DNA of 64,000 nucleotides from NCBI GenBank assembly GCA_002329365.1, contig DCUB01000012.1, forward strand, positions 40,931-104,930. Direction: 5' to 3'. This document shows positions 50,975 through 59,111 of the stretch, in pieces. The notes beneath the pieces were generated by a model. It had not been told where the DNA came from and searched no databases. It was given only the letters and a program-made list of their open reading frames with translations. The position numbers and the translations under genes were made by a program. Positions within the stretch are counted from its first letter, which is position 1. Each line of letters starts with the position of its first letter. Source of the DNA: Ruminococcaceae bacterium UBA1425. Its GTDB lineage: Bacteria > Bacillota > Clostridia > Oscillospirales > Acutalibacteraceae.

Positions 50975-51991
50975 ATGAACATGTCACAGTGGAGAAGCTC
51001 GGTTCTTGATTCAAAAATAAAAAAGCCCATGCCCGTTTTGTCATACCCGGGAATACAAAAGCTCGGCGTTACGGTCAGGGAGCTTATAGGCGACAGCTCG
51101 CTTATGGCGGAATGCATGGCTTCGGTCGCGGCGGAGGCGAACCTGCTCGCATCCGTCAGCTTTATGGATTTGTCGGTTGAGGCAGAATGCTTCGGCTGCG
51201 AAGCAATTGTAACGGATTATGAGGTTCCGGCAATCGGCGCGCCTATTGTTTCAAGCCTTGAGGACGCCGAAGGGCTGCGCGTGCCGGCCGTGGGCTACGG
51301 CAGAACGGGTGTTTGCCTTGACGCAATCGAAAAGGCGAAAAAGCTGATTACGGACCGCCCCGTTTTTGCGGGCTGCATAGGCCCGTTCAGCCTTGCCGGC
51401 AGGCTTATTGGCGTCAGCGAAGCTATGATTTACTGCTACGAGGAGCCGGAAATATTGGAAATAGTTCTGCAAAAATGCACTGAATTCATTACAGCATATA
51501 TAAAGGAGTTCAAACGGCGCGGCGCCGACGGCATTATTCTCTGCGAGCCGCTTTCGGGTATGGTTTCGCCCGCTCACGAGGAGGAGTTTTCCGCGCCGTA
51601 TGTTAAAAAAATCGCGCAAGAGGTGCAGGACGACAGCTTTATGATTGTCTATCACAACTGCGGCAACTTTACATACAGGATGACGGAATCCATAAGTCAT
51701 AACGGCTGCAAGGCATTTCACTTCGGCAACGCCATTGATATTAAGGTTATGCTTGACACGTTCCCGGACGACTCGCTTGTACTCGGCAACATCAGCCCGT
51801 CCGACATGTTCGTAAACGGCACGCCCGAAACAATGAGGGCCGCGACGGAGGAGCTTATGCATAGATGCGGCAGGTACAGGAATTTTATCCCGTCCTCCGG
51901 CTGCGATATCCCGCCAAAAGCTTCGTGGGATAATATCATGGCGTTTATCGGGGCTGCAAACGGGTACTACCTTTCGAACAATCAGAGTTGA
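50975..51991 (+). CDS. uroporphyrinogen decarboxylase-like methyltransferase
   Basis: A 338-residue protein of the URO-D superfamily, methylcobamide:CoM-type methyltransferase (MtaA/MtbA-like) branch. It is not the haem enzyme: the N-terminal arginine motif is missing. The zinc-thiolate block YHNCGNFTYRM and the GCKAFHFGNAID strand are present, and LCEPLSGMVSPA is the usual third strand. Such proteins move methyl groups between corrinoid proteins and thiols or tetrahydrofolate. AGGGAAGG lies 9 bases before the ATG. The cognate corrinoid protein gene is not in the window. A PocR/AraC regulator and a second URO-D-like gene follow. Confidence 0.85.
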   Translation: MNMSQWRSSVLDSKIKKPMPVLSYPGIQKLGVTVRELIGDSSLMAECMASVAAEANLLASVSFMDLSVEAECFGCEAIVTDYEVPAIGAPIVSSLEDAEGLRVPAVGYGRTGVCLDAIEKAKKLITDRPVFAGCIGPFSLAGRLIGVSEAMIYCYEEPEILEIVLQKCTEFITAYIKEFKRRGADGIILCEPLSGMVSPAHEEEFSAPYVKKIAQEVQDDSFMIVYHNCGNFTYRMTESISHNGCKAFHFGNAIDIKVMLDTFPDDSLVLGNISPSDMFVNGTPETMRAATEELMHRCGRYRNFIPSSGCDIPPKASWDNIMAFIGAANGYYLSNNQS

Positions 51992-52014
51992 GGGATAGAA
52001 GCACCGTTTCCATG

Positions 52015-52117
52015 CTGTCATCCTGAGGAGCAAAGTGACGTCCCCCGGCTGTCATCCTGAGGAGCGAAGTGACGAAGGATCTTTCCTTAAGATTCTTCGC
52101 TTCGCTCAGAATGACAG
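52015..52117. repeat. GTCATCCTGAG / GATTCTTCGC composite inverted repeat
   Basis: A truncated unit (52015-52040) precedes a full composite (52049-52117) that starts CTGTCATCCTGAGGAGCGAA and ends TTCGCTCAGAATGACAG; the two halves around TCCTT are near reverse complements, giving a hairpin of about 69 bases. The component halves also occur at 9414 and 27872. Confidence 0.85.
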
Positions 52118-52161
52118 GTGTACCTCAGAATGACAGGTGTACCTCAGAATAACAGGTGTAC
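52105..52161. repeat. three 19-bp tandem repeats
   Basis: CTCAGAATGACAGGTGTAC is repeated at 52105, 52124 and 52143 (third copy with one change). The unit is the tail of the preceding composite repeat plus GTGTAC, so it arose by local duplication. Too short and regular, with no spacers, for a CRISPR array. Confidence 0.9.
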
Positions 52162-52177
52162 TCTCGGACGATTTTCC

Positions 52178-53431
52178 TTAATTGTAACGGTCGCGGTATT
52201 TCTTCGGTGAAGTGCCCGTCATTTTTTTAAATACCTTTGTGAAGTAGCTCTGGTCCTCAAAGCCGCACATTCCCGAAATGTCGCAAAGAGGTATAGCAGG
52301 GTTTTTCAGCATTTGCTTTGCCTTTTCGATACGTACGCCGTTCATGTAGGAGGAAAGCGTCTGCCCCGTTTCCGCCTTGAAAATGCCGCTTACGTAAGAG
52401 CGGCTTAAATAGACATATTCCGCTATATCGTCAAGCGATATCTTCCTGCCGAAGTTTGACTTTATGTACTCCATAATGCGGTAAACGGTATCGGAATGCC
52501 TGACGCTCGAAAAATCAAAGGAGTAGTCCGTAAAATGGTGAAGCGCCTCGGTAAGCAGAATATTCAGCTCGTCTATTGAATTTGCCTCTTCCAGTTTGTT
52601 CATATATATGGTATTATAAAGAAAAACCTCGCGGATGTCCGCGCCCGCGTCTATCGTGGCTCTCGAAAGCAGAACCATAAGCTCAAGCGAACGGCTTTTG
52701 ATTGCGTGTAAGTCCCTGTTGCCCGCTCCGTATATGAAGCCGAGCAGCCTGTTTAAAAGCTCGCGCGCTCCCCGCTCGTCCTGCCTGCTCACCATGCCGC
52801 GAAGCTCCCTTTCAAGCTCTATGGGATAGAAAAATCCGCCCTCGCGCTCCTGCCGTTTTGTCGCCTCGTATATTTCGTTTAATATGATTTCCTGCTCGTA
52901 TACCGGCTTTCCCGCCCTGCCCGTTATGCCGGCTGCGGAGGTTTCAAGAACAGCAGCAAGGTGATTCATTTCGCCGGCCGGAAAGACGGGCAGCGAGCCT
53001 ACAAGCTCCGGCTCCGCGTAGCCGGGCAGGTCAAAAAGCGTGTCCTGCAAATCGCCCATAACTACAGGCCCCGCCAAAAGCGCAAGGTCGGTTTCGGGCA
53101 CCGTTACCGCCGCGAACGTCAGCCCCGCGGGGCAGTAGAAGATATATTTCCCGTTCCAGCGCTTCGCCTCGCTGCAGCCGTAAAGGAGTGTCTGCGGAAG
53201 ACGGCATTCGTTTTTGCAGGCTCCGCAGTAAAAAAGCCCGGTAGTCGCCGTCGTTATTATTTCGCGGTCAAAGGTGTCCACAAGCGTTACGGGCGTTTTG
53301 CAGACGGCCGCGAAGTGCCCGGCAAATGTCTTACACTGCTCCGTTATGCGCTTTTCCGTAGCAATCCCCCCGTCCGTGCACAGCGTTATACAGGTATTAT
53401 AACAGTAGTTTTGTCTGTTGACAATAAACAA
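52178..53431 (-). CDS. AraC-family regulator with PocR sensory domain
   Basis: A protein of up to 417 residues. The N-terminal third is a PocR-type ligand domain with its Cys-rich block (FYCGACKNECRLP, then IFYCPAGLTFAAVTV); a helical middle follows; the last 100 residues are two AraC helix-turn-helices (ISLDDIAEYVYLSRSYVSGIF and IPLCDISGMCGFEDQSYFTKVFK). PocR domains are thought to bind small hydrocarbon derivatives and regulate cobamide-related pathways, matching the flanking methyltransferase-like genes. The start is uncertain: the only conventional start is TTG at 53431, but a good minus-strand promoter lies at 53396-53424 inside the first codons. Confidence 0.85.
   Translation of the reverse strand: MFIVNRQNYCYNTCITLCTDGGIATEKRITEQCKTFAGHFAAVCKTPVTLVDTFDREIITTATTGLFYCGACKNECRLPQTLLYGCSEAKRWNGKYIFYCPAGLTFAAVTVPETDLALLAGPVVMGDLQDTLFDLPGYAEPELVGSLPVFPAGEMNHLAAVLETSAAGITGRAGKPVYEQEIILNEIYEATKRQEREGGFFYPIELERELRGMVSRQDERGARELLNRLLGFIYGAGNRDLHAIKSRSLELMVLLSRATIDAGADIREVFLYNTIYMNKLEEANSIDELNILLTEALHHFTDYSFDFSSVRHSDTVYRIMEYIKSNFGRKISLDDIAEYVYLSRSYVSGIFKAETGQTLSSYMNGVRIEKAKQMLKNPAIPLCDISGMCGFEDQSYFTKVFKKMTGTSPKKYRDRYN
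53396..53424 (-). promoter_or_regulatory. putative promoter overlapping the start of the PocR regulator gene
   Basis: On the minus strand TTGTCA (53419-53424), 17-base spacer, TATAAT (53396-53401). If used, transcription would begin near 53389, after the TTG start, leaving no ATG/GTG/TTG in frame before the PocR domain. Either the promoter is fortuitous or translation starts at an unusual codon. Confidence 0.4.
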
Positions 53432-53449
53432 TAACCGGAGGAAAATAAA

Positions 53450-54427
53450 ATGTCCGAAAGCCCGCTTATAAGTGCGCTTCGTCTTGAATATCCCGAAACA
53501 ATTCCCGTATGCCTAAACGTTCTTCCCGCCATGTGGATTCGTCACGGTGAGGAATTTCAGCGGCTCACAGATGAATACCCTCAGTTCTTCGGCGGTCAGA
53601 AAAAGGACTTGTCCGATATTGCAAACCTTGCCCGCGGAAGATACAGGGAGGGTACTCACGTCGACGAGTGGGGCTGCGTCTGGACAAACATGAACGAGGG
53701 CATGGACGCCATTGTGACCGGTCATCCCGTAAAGTCACCCGGGGACGTCTACTCGCTCGAGATACCGGAAAACCGCGACGGAAGCCTGCCGCACGGCTTT
53801 ATGTATCTTCGTATTCTTGACCTTTGCGGCTTTGAAAACGCGATGATGATGTTCGCCGAGGAGGGCGACGAGATTCGTATTCTCATTGACAAGGTTCTGC
53901 AATACAACAAATATCAGATAGAGGCGGTTATAGACAGCTTCGGCGACATTGCGGGCTTCGGCGACGACCTCGGAATGCAGACGGGGTTAGCAATAGGTGC
54001 GGAGCGCTGGCGAAAATACTTAAAGCCCTGCTACGCCGAGCTTTACGGAATGATTAAAAAAAGGCATCCGAAGCTGCCCATATACATGCACACCGACGGC
54101 TGTATTTACGAGATAATGCCCGACCTTGTCGAATGCGGCGTAGACATGATAAATCCGCAGTTCCGCGCAAACAGTCTCGATAACCTTGTAAGGGTTTGCC
54201 GCAGCGAGCGGACAATAGCAATAAACTTAGACCTTGACCGCCAGCTGTTCCCCTTCGCCACGCGCTCGCAGATATTCGACCATGTGGCGGAGTGTGTCGA
54301 AAGCCTTTATCTGCCCGAGGGCGCTTTGGCTCTTAACATCGAGCTTAACTACGACATTCCGCTTGAAAACTGCGCCGCCATATTTGACGCTGTTGAAAAA
54401 TACCGTCATTATAAGGTACACATGTAG
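53450..54427 (+). CDS. uroporphyrinogen decarboxylase-like methyltransferase
   Basis: A 325-residue URO-D superfamily protein, distinct from the one at 50975. Marks are VCLNVLPAMWIRHGEEF near the N-terminus, GTHVDEWGCVWTNMNEGMDA, IAGFGDDLGMQTGLAI and the zinc/substrate loop YMHTDGCIYEIMPDLVE. This subgroup, common in Clostridia, is linked to demethylation pathways. GGAGG lies 7 bases before the ATG. It diverges from the PocR/AraC gene with only 18 bases between start codons, so the regulator probably controls it. Confidence 0.85.
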   Translation: MSESPLISALRLEYPETIPVCLNVLPAMWIRHGEEFQRLTDEYPQFFGGQKKDLSDIANLARGRYREGTHVDEWGCVWTNMNEGMDAIVTGHPVKSPGDVYSLEIPENRDGSLPHGFMYLRILDLCGFENAMMMFAEEGDEIRILIDKVLQYNKYQIEAVIDSFGDIAGFGDDLGMQTGLAIGAERWRKYLKPCYAELYGMIKKRHPKLPIYMHTDGCIYEIMPDLVECGVDMINPQFRANSLDNLVRVCRSERTIAINLDLDRQLFPFATRSQIFDHVAECVESLYLPEGALALNIELNYDIPLENCAAIFDAVEKYRHYKVHM

Positions 54428-54458
54428 GCGTTTTTCTTGCATTGTACTGTTCCCGCTA

Positions 54459-54486
54459 TTGACACATTTTTATAAACAGATATAAT
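54459..54486 (+). promoter_or_regulatory. consensus promoter of the fprA unit
   Basis: TTGACA (54459-54464), 16-base spacer, TATAAT (54481-54486). Both boxes are perfect; start of the flavodiiron gene is about 50 bases further on. No clear operator dyad was seen in the leader. Confidence 0.85.
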
Positions 54487-54539
54487 ATATTTAACGTATA
54501 TTATGAGGCAGATAAAAATTTTGGCTTTTGAGGTATAAA

Positions 54540-55697
54540 ATGCAAAAGATAACCGACGACATCATTTATATAGGCGTCAACGACCATATCATCGACCTAT
54601 TTGAAAGTCAGTTCGTCGTTCCGAACGGAATGGCTTACAACTCCTATGTCGTCCTCGACGAGCAAATTGCCGTTTTCGACACGACCGAGGCAAAGTTTAC
54701 TGACGAGTGGCTTAAAAATCTAAGCGAGGCGTTGGGCGGCAGAAAGCCCGGCTACCTTGTTGTTCAGCACATGGAGCCGGACCACTCCTCGAGCATCGCG
54801 GCCTTTGCAAAGGAGTATCCCGAAGCGAAAATTGTCGGCAACTCCAAAACCTTCGGCATGATAACGCAGTTTTTCGGCATCTGTCTTGACGGCAGAAGCG
54901 TTGTAATAAAAGACGGCGATACACTGTGCACGGGCAGGCATACGTTTACGTTTGTGTTCGCGCCGATGGTTCACTGGCCCGAGGTTTTCGTAACATACGA
55001 CAGCTATGAAAAAACGCTGTTTTCGGCAGACGCGTTCGGCAAGTTCGGTGCTTTAGACACAGACGAGGAATGGGCGTGCGAGGCAAGACGTTATTACTTC
55101 GGAATAGTCGGTAAATACGGCGCGCAGGTGCAGGCGCTGCTTAAAAAGGCGTCGTGCCTCCCGATAAAGAGAATATGCTCCCTGCATGGTCCCGTACTGT
55201 CCGAAGATTTAGGCTATTATCTTAATCTTTATGATATCTGGTCGTCCTACGGTGTCGAATCCGAGGGAGTAGTCATAGCCTACACCTCCGTTTACGGCAA
55301 CACAAGAAAAGCAGTCGAAAAGCTTGCGGGAATGCTCGAAAAAGGCGGCTGCGAAAAGGTAGTCGTAACCGACCTTGCGCGCGACGACATGGCGGAGGCC
55401 GTTGAGGACGCGTTCCGCTACGGCAGGCTTGTTCTGGCGACAACAACATATAATGCCGACATTTTCCCATTCATGCGCACGTTTATCGAGCAACTGACAG
55501 AGCGCGGCTATCAGAACAGAACGATAGCGTTTATCGAAAACGGCTCGTGGGCGCCGACGGCGGCAAGGGTTATGAGAGGTCTGCTTGATAAGTGCAAAAA
55601 CATAAAATTTGCCGAAAACGTCGTCACCATAAAATCGGCGCTGAATGCCGAGTCCGAAGAAGCACTTAAGAAGCTCGCGGAGGAGCTGTGCGGATAA
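54540..55697 (+). CDS. fprA: flavodiiron protein (A-type flavoprotein, FprA)
   Basis: A 385-residue flavodiiron NO/oxygen reductase. The beta-lactamase-like domain carries all six iron ligands: H77, E79, D81 (HMEPDH), H145 (VHWPEV), D164 (SADAFG) and H216 (SLHGPV). The flavodoxin domain from about residue 245 has the FMN phosphate loop TSVYGNTRKAV. It reduces oxygen or nitric oxide with electrons from rubredoxins, two of which are encoded downstream. GAGG lies 8 bases before ATG 54540; an ATG at 54528 has none. A weak GGCGGG/CCCGCC hairpin follows the stop. Confidence 0.95.
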   Translation: MQKITDDIIYIGVNDHIIDLFESQFVVPNGMAYNSYVVLDEQIAVFDTTEAKFTDEWLKNLSEALGGRKPGYLVVQHMEPDHSSSIAAFAKEYPEAKIVGNSKTFGMITQFFGICLDGRSVVIKDGDTLCTGRHTFTFVFAPMVHWPEVFVTYDSYEKTLFSADAFGKFGALDTDEEWACEARRYYFGIVGKYGAQVQALLKKASCLPIKRICSLHGPVLSEDLGYYLNLYDIWSSYGVESEGVVIAYTSVYGNTRKAVEKLAGMLEKGGCEKVVVTDLARDDMAEAVEDAFRYGRLVLATTTYNADIFPFMRTFIEQLTERGYQNRTIAFIENGSWAPTAARVMRGLLDKCKNIKFAENVVTIKSALNAESEEALKKLAEELCG

Positions 55698-55703
55698 CAA
55701 AAC

Positions 55704-55722
55704 GGCGGGAGCAAACCCCGCC
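55704..55722 (+). terminator. weak hairpin after fprA
   Basis: GGCGGG (55704-55709) and CCCGCC (55717-55722) six-pair stem, followed by TCTTATGCTTTATCTTT, only moderately U-rich. Partial termination between fprA and the rubredoxin genes is possible. Confidence 0.45.
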
Positions 55723-55743
55723 TCTTATGCTTTATCTTTAGCC

Positions 55744-55882
55744 GATTCAGTTAAACTTTGGACGGAACGGATGAATCCGTTCCCTACTTCCTGAACGGCA
55801 AATATTGAAAAAAATTCGTAGGGAACGCATTTATGCGTTCCGCGCAAAACACACCGCAGGCTCGTGTAGTTCCCGTATTTGA
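55744..55882 (+). repeat. composite two-hairpin element, copy B (about 139 bp)
   Basis: Plus-strand counterpart of 900-1031. Order: GATTCAGTTAAACTTTGGAC, palindrome GAACGGATGAATCCGTTC, connector ending GGCAAATATTGA, GTAGGG with palindrome GGAACGCATTTATGCGTTCC, then AAAACACACCGCAGGC and a GTGTAGTTC end. Small insertions and substitutions distinguish it from copy A, but both palindromes are intact. It separates fprA from the flavin reductase-rubredoxin gene. Confidence 0.7.
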
Positions 55883-55922
55883 GTAAACGCACATGAGCCC
55901 CGCTCTACGAAGGAGGATTGCC

Positions 55923-56561
55923 ATGAACAAAAACTCATTGTATTCAATAAGCTACGGTCTGTTTGTGCTCAGCGCGCGCGAGGGCGAAAAGGACAACGGC
56001 TGCATCACAAACACCGCCATTCAGGTAACGAGCGAGCCTACGCAGCTTACGGTGGCGGTAAACAAGGGCAACTACACCACGGGCATGATTGACAGAACGG
56101 GCAAATTCAACCTCTCCGTCATATCCGAGGCGTCGGACTTTTCGCTTTTTGAGCGGTTCGGCTTTCAGTCCGGCAGGGACGTTGACAAATCCGACGGCTT
56201 TCAAGACGTAAAGCGCTCCGAAAACGGAATCCTTTATGTCACACAAAACTGCAACGCGTACCTTAGCTGCACCGTCGTAAACAAAATCGACCTCGGCACA
56301 CACATAATGTTCGTGGCAACTGTAGACGACGGCGACGTCCTGTCGCGCGAGCCGTCCATGACATACGCCTATTATTTCGCAAACGTAAAGCCGAAGCCAA
56401 AGCCGACCGCTTCGTCGGGGCGCGTGTGGGTTTGCAGGATATGCGGCTTTGTCTACGACGAGGAGAAGGAGGGCACGCCGTTCGAGGCTTTGCCCGCCGA
56501 CTGGGTGTGTCCCATCTGCAAGCATCCGAAGTCAGACTTTGAGCTGATGAATAAACAATAA
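55923..56561 (+). CDS. flavin reductase-rubredoxin fusion (high-molecular-weight rubredoxin)
   Basis: A 212-residue two-domain electron carrier. Residues 1 to about 155 are an FMN-binding flavin reductase-like domain ([25 protein letters not shown]-like [27 protein letters not shown]). Residues about 165-212 are a rubredoxin with iron ligands in VCRICGF and CPICKHP. Proteins of this design (Hrb) pass electrons from NADH to flavodiiron proteins in acetogens, and fprA is directly upstream. ATG 55923 has AAGGAGG 7 bases upstream. Confidence 0.92.
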   Translation: MNKNSLYSISYGLFVLSAREGEKDNGCITNTAIQVTSEPTQLTVAVNKGNYTTGMIDRTGKFNLSVISEASDFSLFERFGFQSGRDVDKSDGFQDVKRSENGILYVTQNCNAYLSCTVVNKIDLGTHIMFVATVDDGDVLSREPSMTYAYYFANVKPKPKPTASSGRVWVCRICGFVYDEEKEGTPFEALPADWVCPICKHPKSDFELMNKQ

Positions 56562-56585
56562 TAAAATGTGAAAGGGAGAAAGAAT

Positions 56586-56966
56586 ATGGTTATGAAGTTT
56601 TATGTCTGCAAGCACTGCGGGAACATTATAGCTTTTCTTGAAAGTTCCGGAGTACCCGTGGTATGCTGCGGCGAAAAAATGAGCGAGCTTGTTCCGAACA
56701 CGACAGACGGCGCGACGGAAAAGCACGTGCCCGTTATTGAGGTGGACGGAAACAAGGTTACGGTAACTGTAGGCAGTGTCGCGCACCCGATGGTAGCCGA
56801 GCATTATATCAAGTGGATTTGCCTTCAGAGCAAGCAGGGCAACCAAAGGAAGTTTTTAAATCCCGGCGACGCTCCGACGGCTGTGTTTATGCTCTCTGAC
56901 GGCGATGAGCCGGAGGCTGCTTACGAATACTGCAATCTGCACGGTCTTTGGAAAGCAACGGTATAA
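56586..56966 (+). CDS. dfx: desulfoferrodoxin (superoxide reductase, 2Fe type)
   Basis: A 126-residue superoxide reductase. The N-terminal desulforedoxin-like centre uses CKHCGN and VVCCGEK (four Cys); the catalytic centre has EKHVPVIEV (Glu, His), SVAHPMVAEHYIKW (two His) and CNLHGLW (Cys, His), the full ligand set. It turns superoxide into hydrogen peroxide using rubredoxin electrons. ATG 56586 has GGGAG 7 bases upstream. Lies 24 bases after the flavin reductase-rubredoxin gene and before a rubredoxin gene. Confidence 0.95.
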   Translation: MVMKFYVCKHCGNIIAFLESSGVPVVCCGEKMSELVPNTTDGATEKHVPVIEVDGNKVTVTVGSVAHPMVAEHYIKWICLQSKQGNQRKFLNPGDAPTAVFMLSDGDEPEAAYEYCNLHGLWKATV

Positions 56967-56987
56967 TTATTTTAAGGAGAAAACATT

Positions 56988-57146
56988 ATGAAGTACATCT
57001 GCTCAATCTGCGGCTACGAATATGACGAGGCTGTCGGCGATCCCGACAACGGCATAGAGCCGGGCACAAAGTTCGAGGATTTGCCCGACGACTGGACATG
57101 CCCGCTTTGCGGCGCGGTAAAGGATCAGTTCGAAAAGGACGAATGA
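56988..57146 (+). CDS. rubredoxin
   Basis: A 52-residue rubredoxin beginning [20 protein letters not shown] and containing [20 protein letters not shown]; the two CxxCG pairs (C5/C8, C38/C41) bind one iron. It is the standard one-electron donor to the superoxide reductase and flavodiiron protein encoded upstream. AAGGAG lies 8 bases before the ATG. The gene is shorter than usual annotation cut-offs but unambiguous. A terminator follows. Confidence 0.96.
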   Translation: MKYICSICGYEYDEAVGDPDNGIEPGTKFEDLPDDWTCPLCGAVKDQFEKDE

Positions 57147-57162
57147 TTTCCGGCAAAGGTTG

Positions 57163-57220
57163 GGGGCCGTATCGTACCCTTGCTTAAGGCGGGTTCCGAT
57201 ACGGCTCCGTATTTTGTTTT
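57163..57220 (+). terminator. terminator of the flavodiiron-rubredoxin unit
   Basis: GGGGCCGTATCG (57163-57174) pairs with CGATACGGCTCC (57197-57208), one mismatch, followed by GTATTTTGTTTTT. The GCCGTATC/GATACGGC stem resembles the CTGTATC/GATACAG terminators at 49510 and 59112. Confidence 0.85.
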
Positions 57221-57280
57221 TCCGTCGACCGTTAAGGCGGTCATTGTCACGGTATAATGGTGTGTGTCGAGAGGAATAAA

Positions 57281-59095
57281 ATGGATATTGTAAAGTTTTA
57301 CATCAAAAAACACTGGAAAAATTATCTCACCGTGCTGCCGAAGGCCTTTATAACGCTTATGTCGATGCTGATGCTTACCGTTTTCATCGGTGAGCCTGCA
57401 TCATACCTCCGCGCTCCCGCCGGCGAATCTTCTGGAGCTTACAGCGTCGGCTTCGGCAAGGCGGATATTACACCGACGTCGCTGACAGATAAAAAGGGAA
57501 GATACATATACCACCTTGCGGGCTTCAGCTCAAACTCATACAATTACGCCCGCTCGGTTGCCGCGCCCGTTTACGCGCGAGCCGTCTATATAGACGATAA
57601 CCGAGGCGCGGGAGGCGTGGTTCTTGTATCCGTTGACTGCATAGGCCTGTCCGGCGAGGACGTAAACAACATACGCCGCGAGCTTTCGCGGTTTTCAAAG
57701 GAAAGCGGCTGCGCTTCAATACAGATAATGAGCACACACTGTCACGAAAGCGTCGACACTTTAGGTCTGTGGGGCGACATTTACGGGCTGGAGAGCGGAA
57801 TAAACGAGGGCTATATGCGCCAGCTTTACGAAGGCGTAAAGGCGGCTGTGAAATCCGCTTACGCGGACAGGAGAAACGGGCAGATATATTACGGCGAAAC
57901 GAACGCCGCGAGCATGACATACACGGACGAAAGCGGCTCACAGTACGGCTTTTATCAGTATGACCAGCGCGCGCCATATGTCGCGGACGGAAGGCTCGTT
58001 CGCTTCCGTTTCGTACCCGAAGACAGCAGCAACGAGATTTATATACTCAATTACGCGGCTCATCCCGAAACGATGTATCTGCGCGAATCGGAGGACCAGC
58101 TTGCAAACTATGATTACAACGGGCACATAAGCGCCAACAGCGTTTTAAGTGCCGATTATGTAGGCTGGCTCCACGAAAAAATCAAGGAAGAAACGGGCGC
58201 GGACAGTATTCTTTTTCAGGGAGCAATAGGCGGGCTTATTGAGCTGAGATGCTATAACTTCGAGGTTCAGTCCTTTTCCGATTACATGATGTCAAACGGC
58301 TACGCAACCCGCGGCGAGCTGTCTGAATTGATAATGGAATATTACATGATAGATGATAATCTGTGGAACATCCTTGATGCGGGAACTCAGAATTACTATA
58401 TCTGGTGCGACGCACTGCGCGCCGCCTTAACAACCGGCTCATACAAAAACTACACCGCGGACTATACGGCAGATTATTATGAACGGGCAATAGGCTTCTG
58501 CATAAAGCGCACAAAATACGCGGGCTACGCGCTGGCGCGGTACGCGATAGCCATAAATGACGAAGAACATCTTCCGCCGGAGCTGATTCTTGCCGGCAAA
58601 GAGTTTGACATTCCCGTAAACAACACGGTCTATCAGCTCGGCGGTTTTGCAAAAATTGTTCACGGAAGGATGAGGTTCGGCAAGTTCAACGGCGAGAGCG
58701 GGTTAATTTACCGTACCGAGATAGGGCTTTTAAAGCTGGGCGGCAAAAAAATCGCCCTTATACCCGGCGAGCTTTTCCCGGAGCTTGCCTACGGAGGATA
58801 TCTTGAGGGCGACTCGGTTGCACACCCGGAGACAGAAAATCCGGCGACGCTCGGAGAAATCTGCGGCGACAACGGCGTTATTGTGTTCGGTCTCGCGAAC
58901 GACCACTTAGGCTACATAATACCTCCGAATGATTTTTATCTTGCCGAAAAGCTCCCGTATATTAATAGCGCGGTGCTTAATCTGCCCGACGGCTCCCGCA
59001 GGTCGTATTACACCGAAACGAACTCCTTCGGTCCGCACACGGCGCAGTGTATAGCGGACGCCTTCGCGGAGCTTTGCGAAACGCTTCCGAACTGA
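57281..59095 (+). CDS. neutral/alkaline ceramidase-like exported hydrolase
   Basis: A 604-residue protein with a basic start and an uncleaved or cleaved membrane segment at about residues 14-36 (VLPKAFITLMSMLMLTVF), then a ceramidase N-domain-like region: YSVGFGKADITPTS, YARAVYIDD, VVLVSVDCIGLS and IMSTHCHESVDTLGLWG, where the His residues would bind zinc; GAIGGLIE and LIPGELFPELAYGG follow, the latter a family mark near the end. Clostridial members are usually annotated as neutral/alkaline non-lysosomal ceramidase family and may act on other amide lipids. ATG 57281 has GAGAGG 6 bases upstream. Monocistronic, ended by the terminator at 59112. Confidence 0.75.
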   Translation: MDIVKFYIKKHWKNYLTVLPKAFITLMSMLMLTVFIGEPASYLRAPAGESSGAYSVGFGKADITPTSLTDKKGRYIYHLAGFSSNSYNYARSVAAPVYARAVYIDDNRGAGGVVLVSVDCIGLSGEDVNNIRRELSRFSKESGCASIQIMSTHCHESVDTLGLWGDIYGLESGINEGYMRQLYEGVKAAVKSAYADRRNGQIYYGETNAASMTYTDESGSQYGFYQYDQRAPYVADGRLVRFRFVPEDSSNEIYILNYAAHPETMYLRESEDQLANYDYNGHISANSVLSADYVGWLHEKIKEETGADSILFQGAIGGLIELRCYNFEVQSFSDYMMSNGYATRGELSELIMEYYMIDDNLWNILDAGTQNYYIWCDALRAALTTGSYKNYTADYTADYYERAIGFCIKRTKYAGYALARYAIAINDEEHLPPELILAGKEFDIPVNNTVYQLGGFAKIVHGRMRFGKFNGESGLIYRTEIGLLKLGGKKIALIPGELFPELAYGGYLEGDSVAHPETENPATLGEICGDNGVIVFGLANDHLGYIIPPNDFYLAEKLPYINSAVLNLPDGSRRSYYTETNSFGPHTAQCIADAFAELCETLPN

Positions 59096-59111
59096 CCAAA
59101 ATATAAAAAAC

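Noticed and set aside
52105..52161. Possible CRISPR array
   Set aside because: Direct tandem 19-mers without spacers, derived from an adjacent dispersed repeat; no cas genes.
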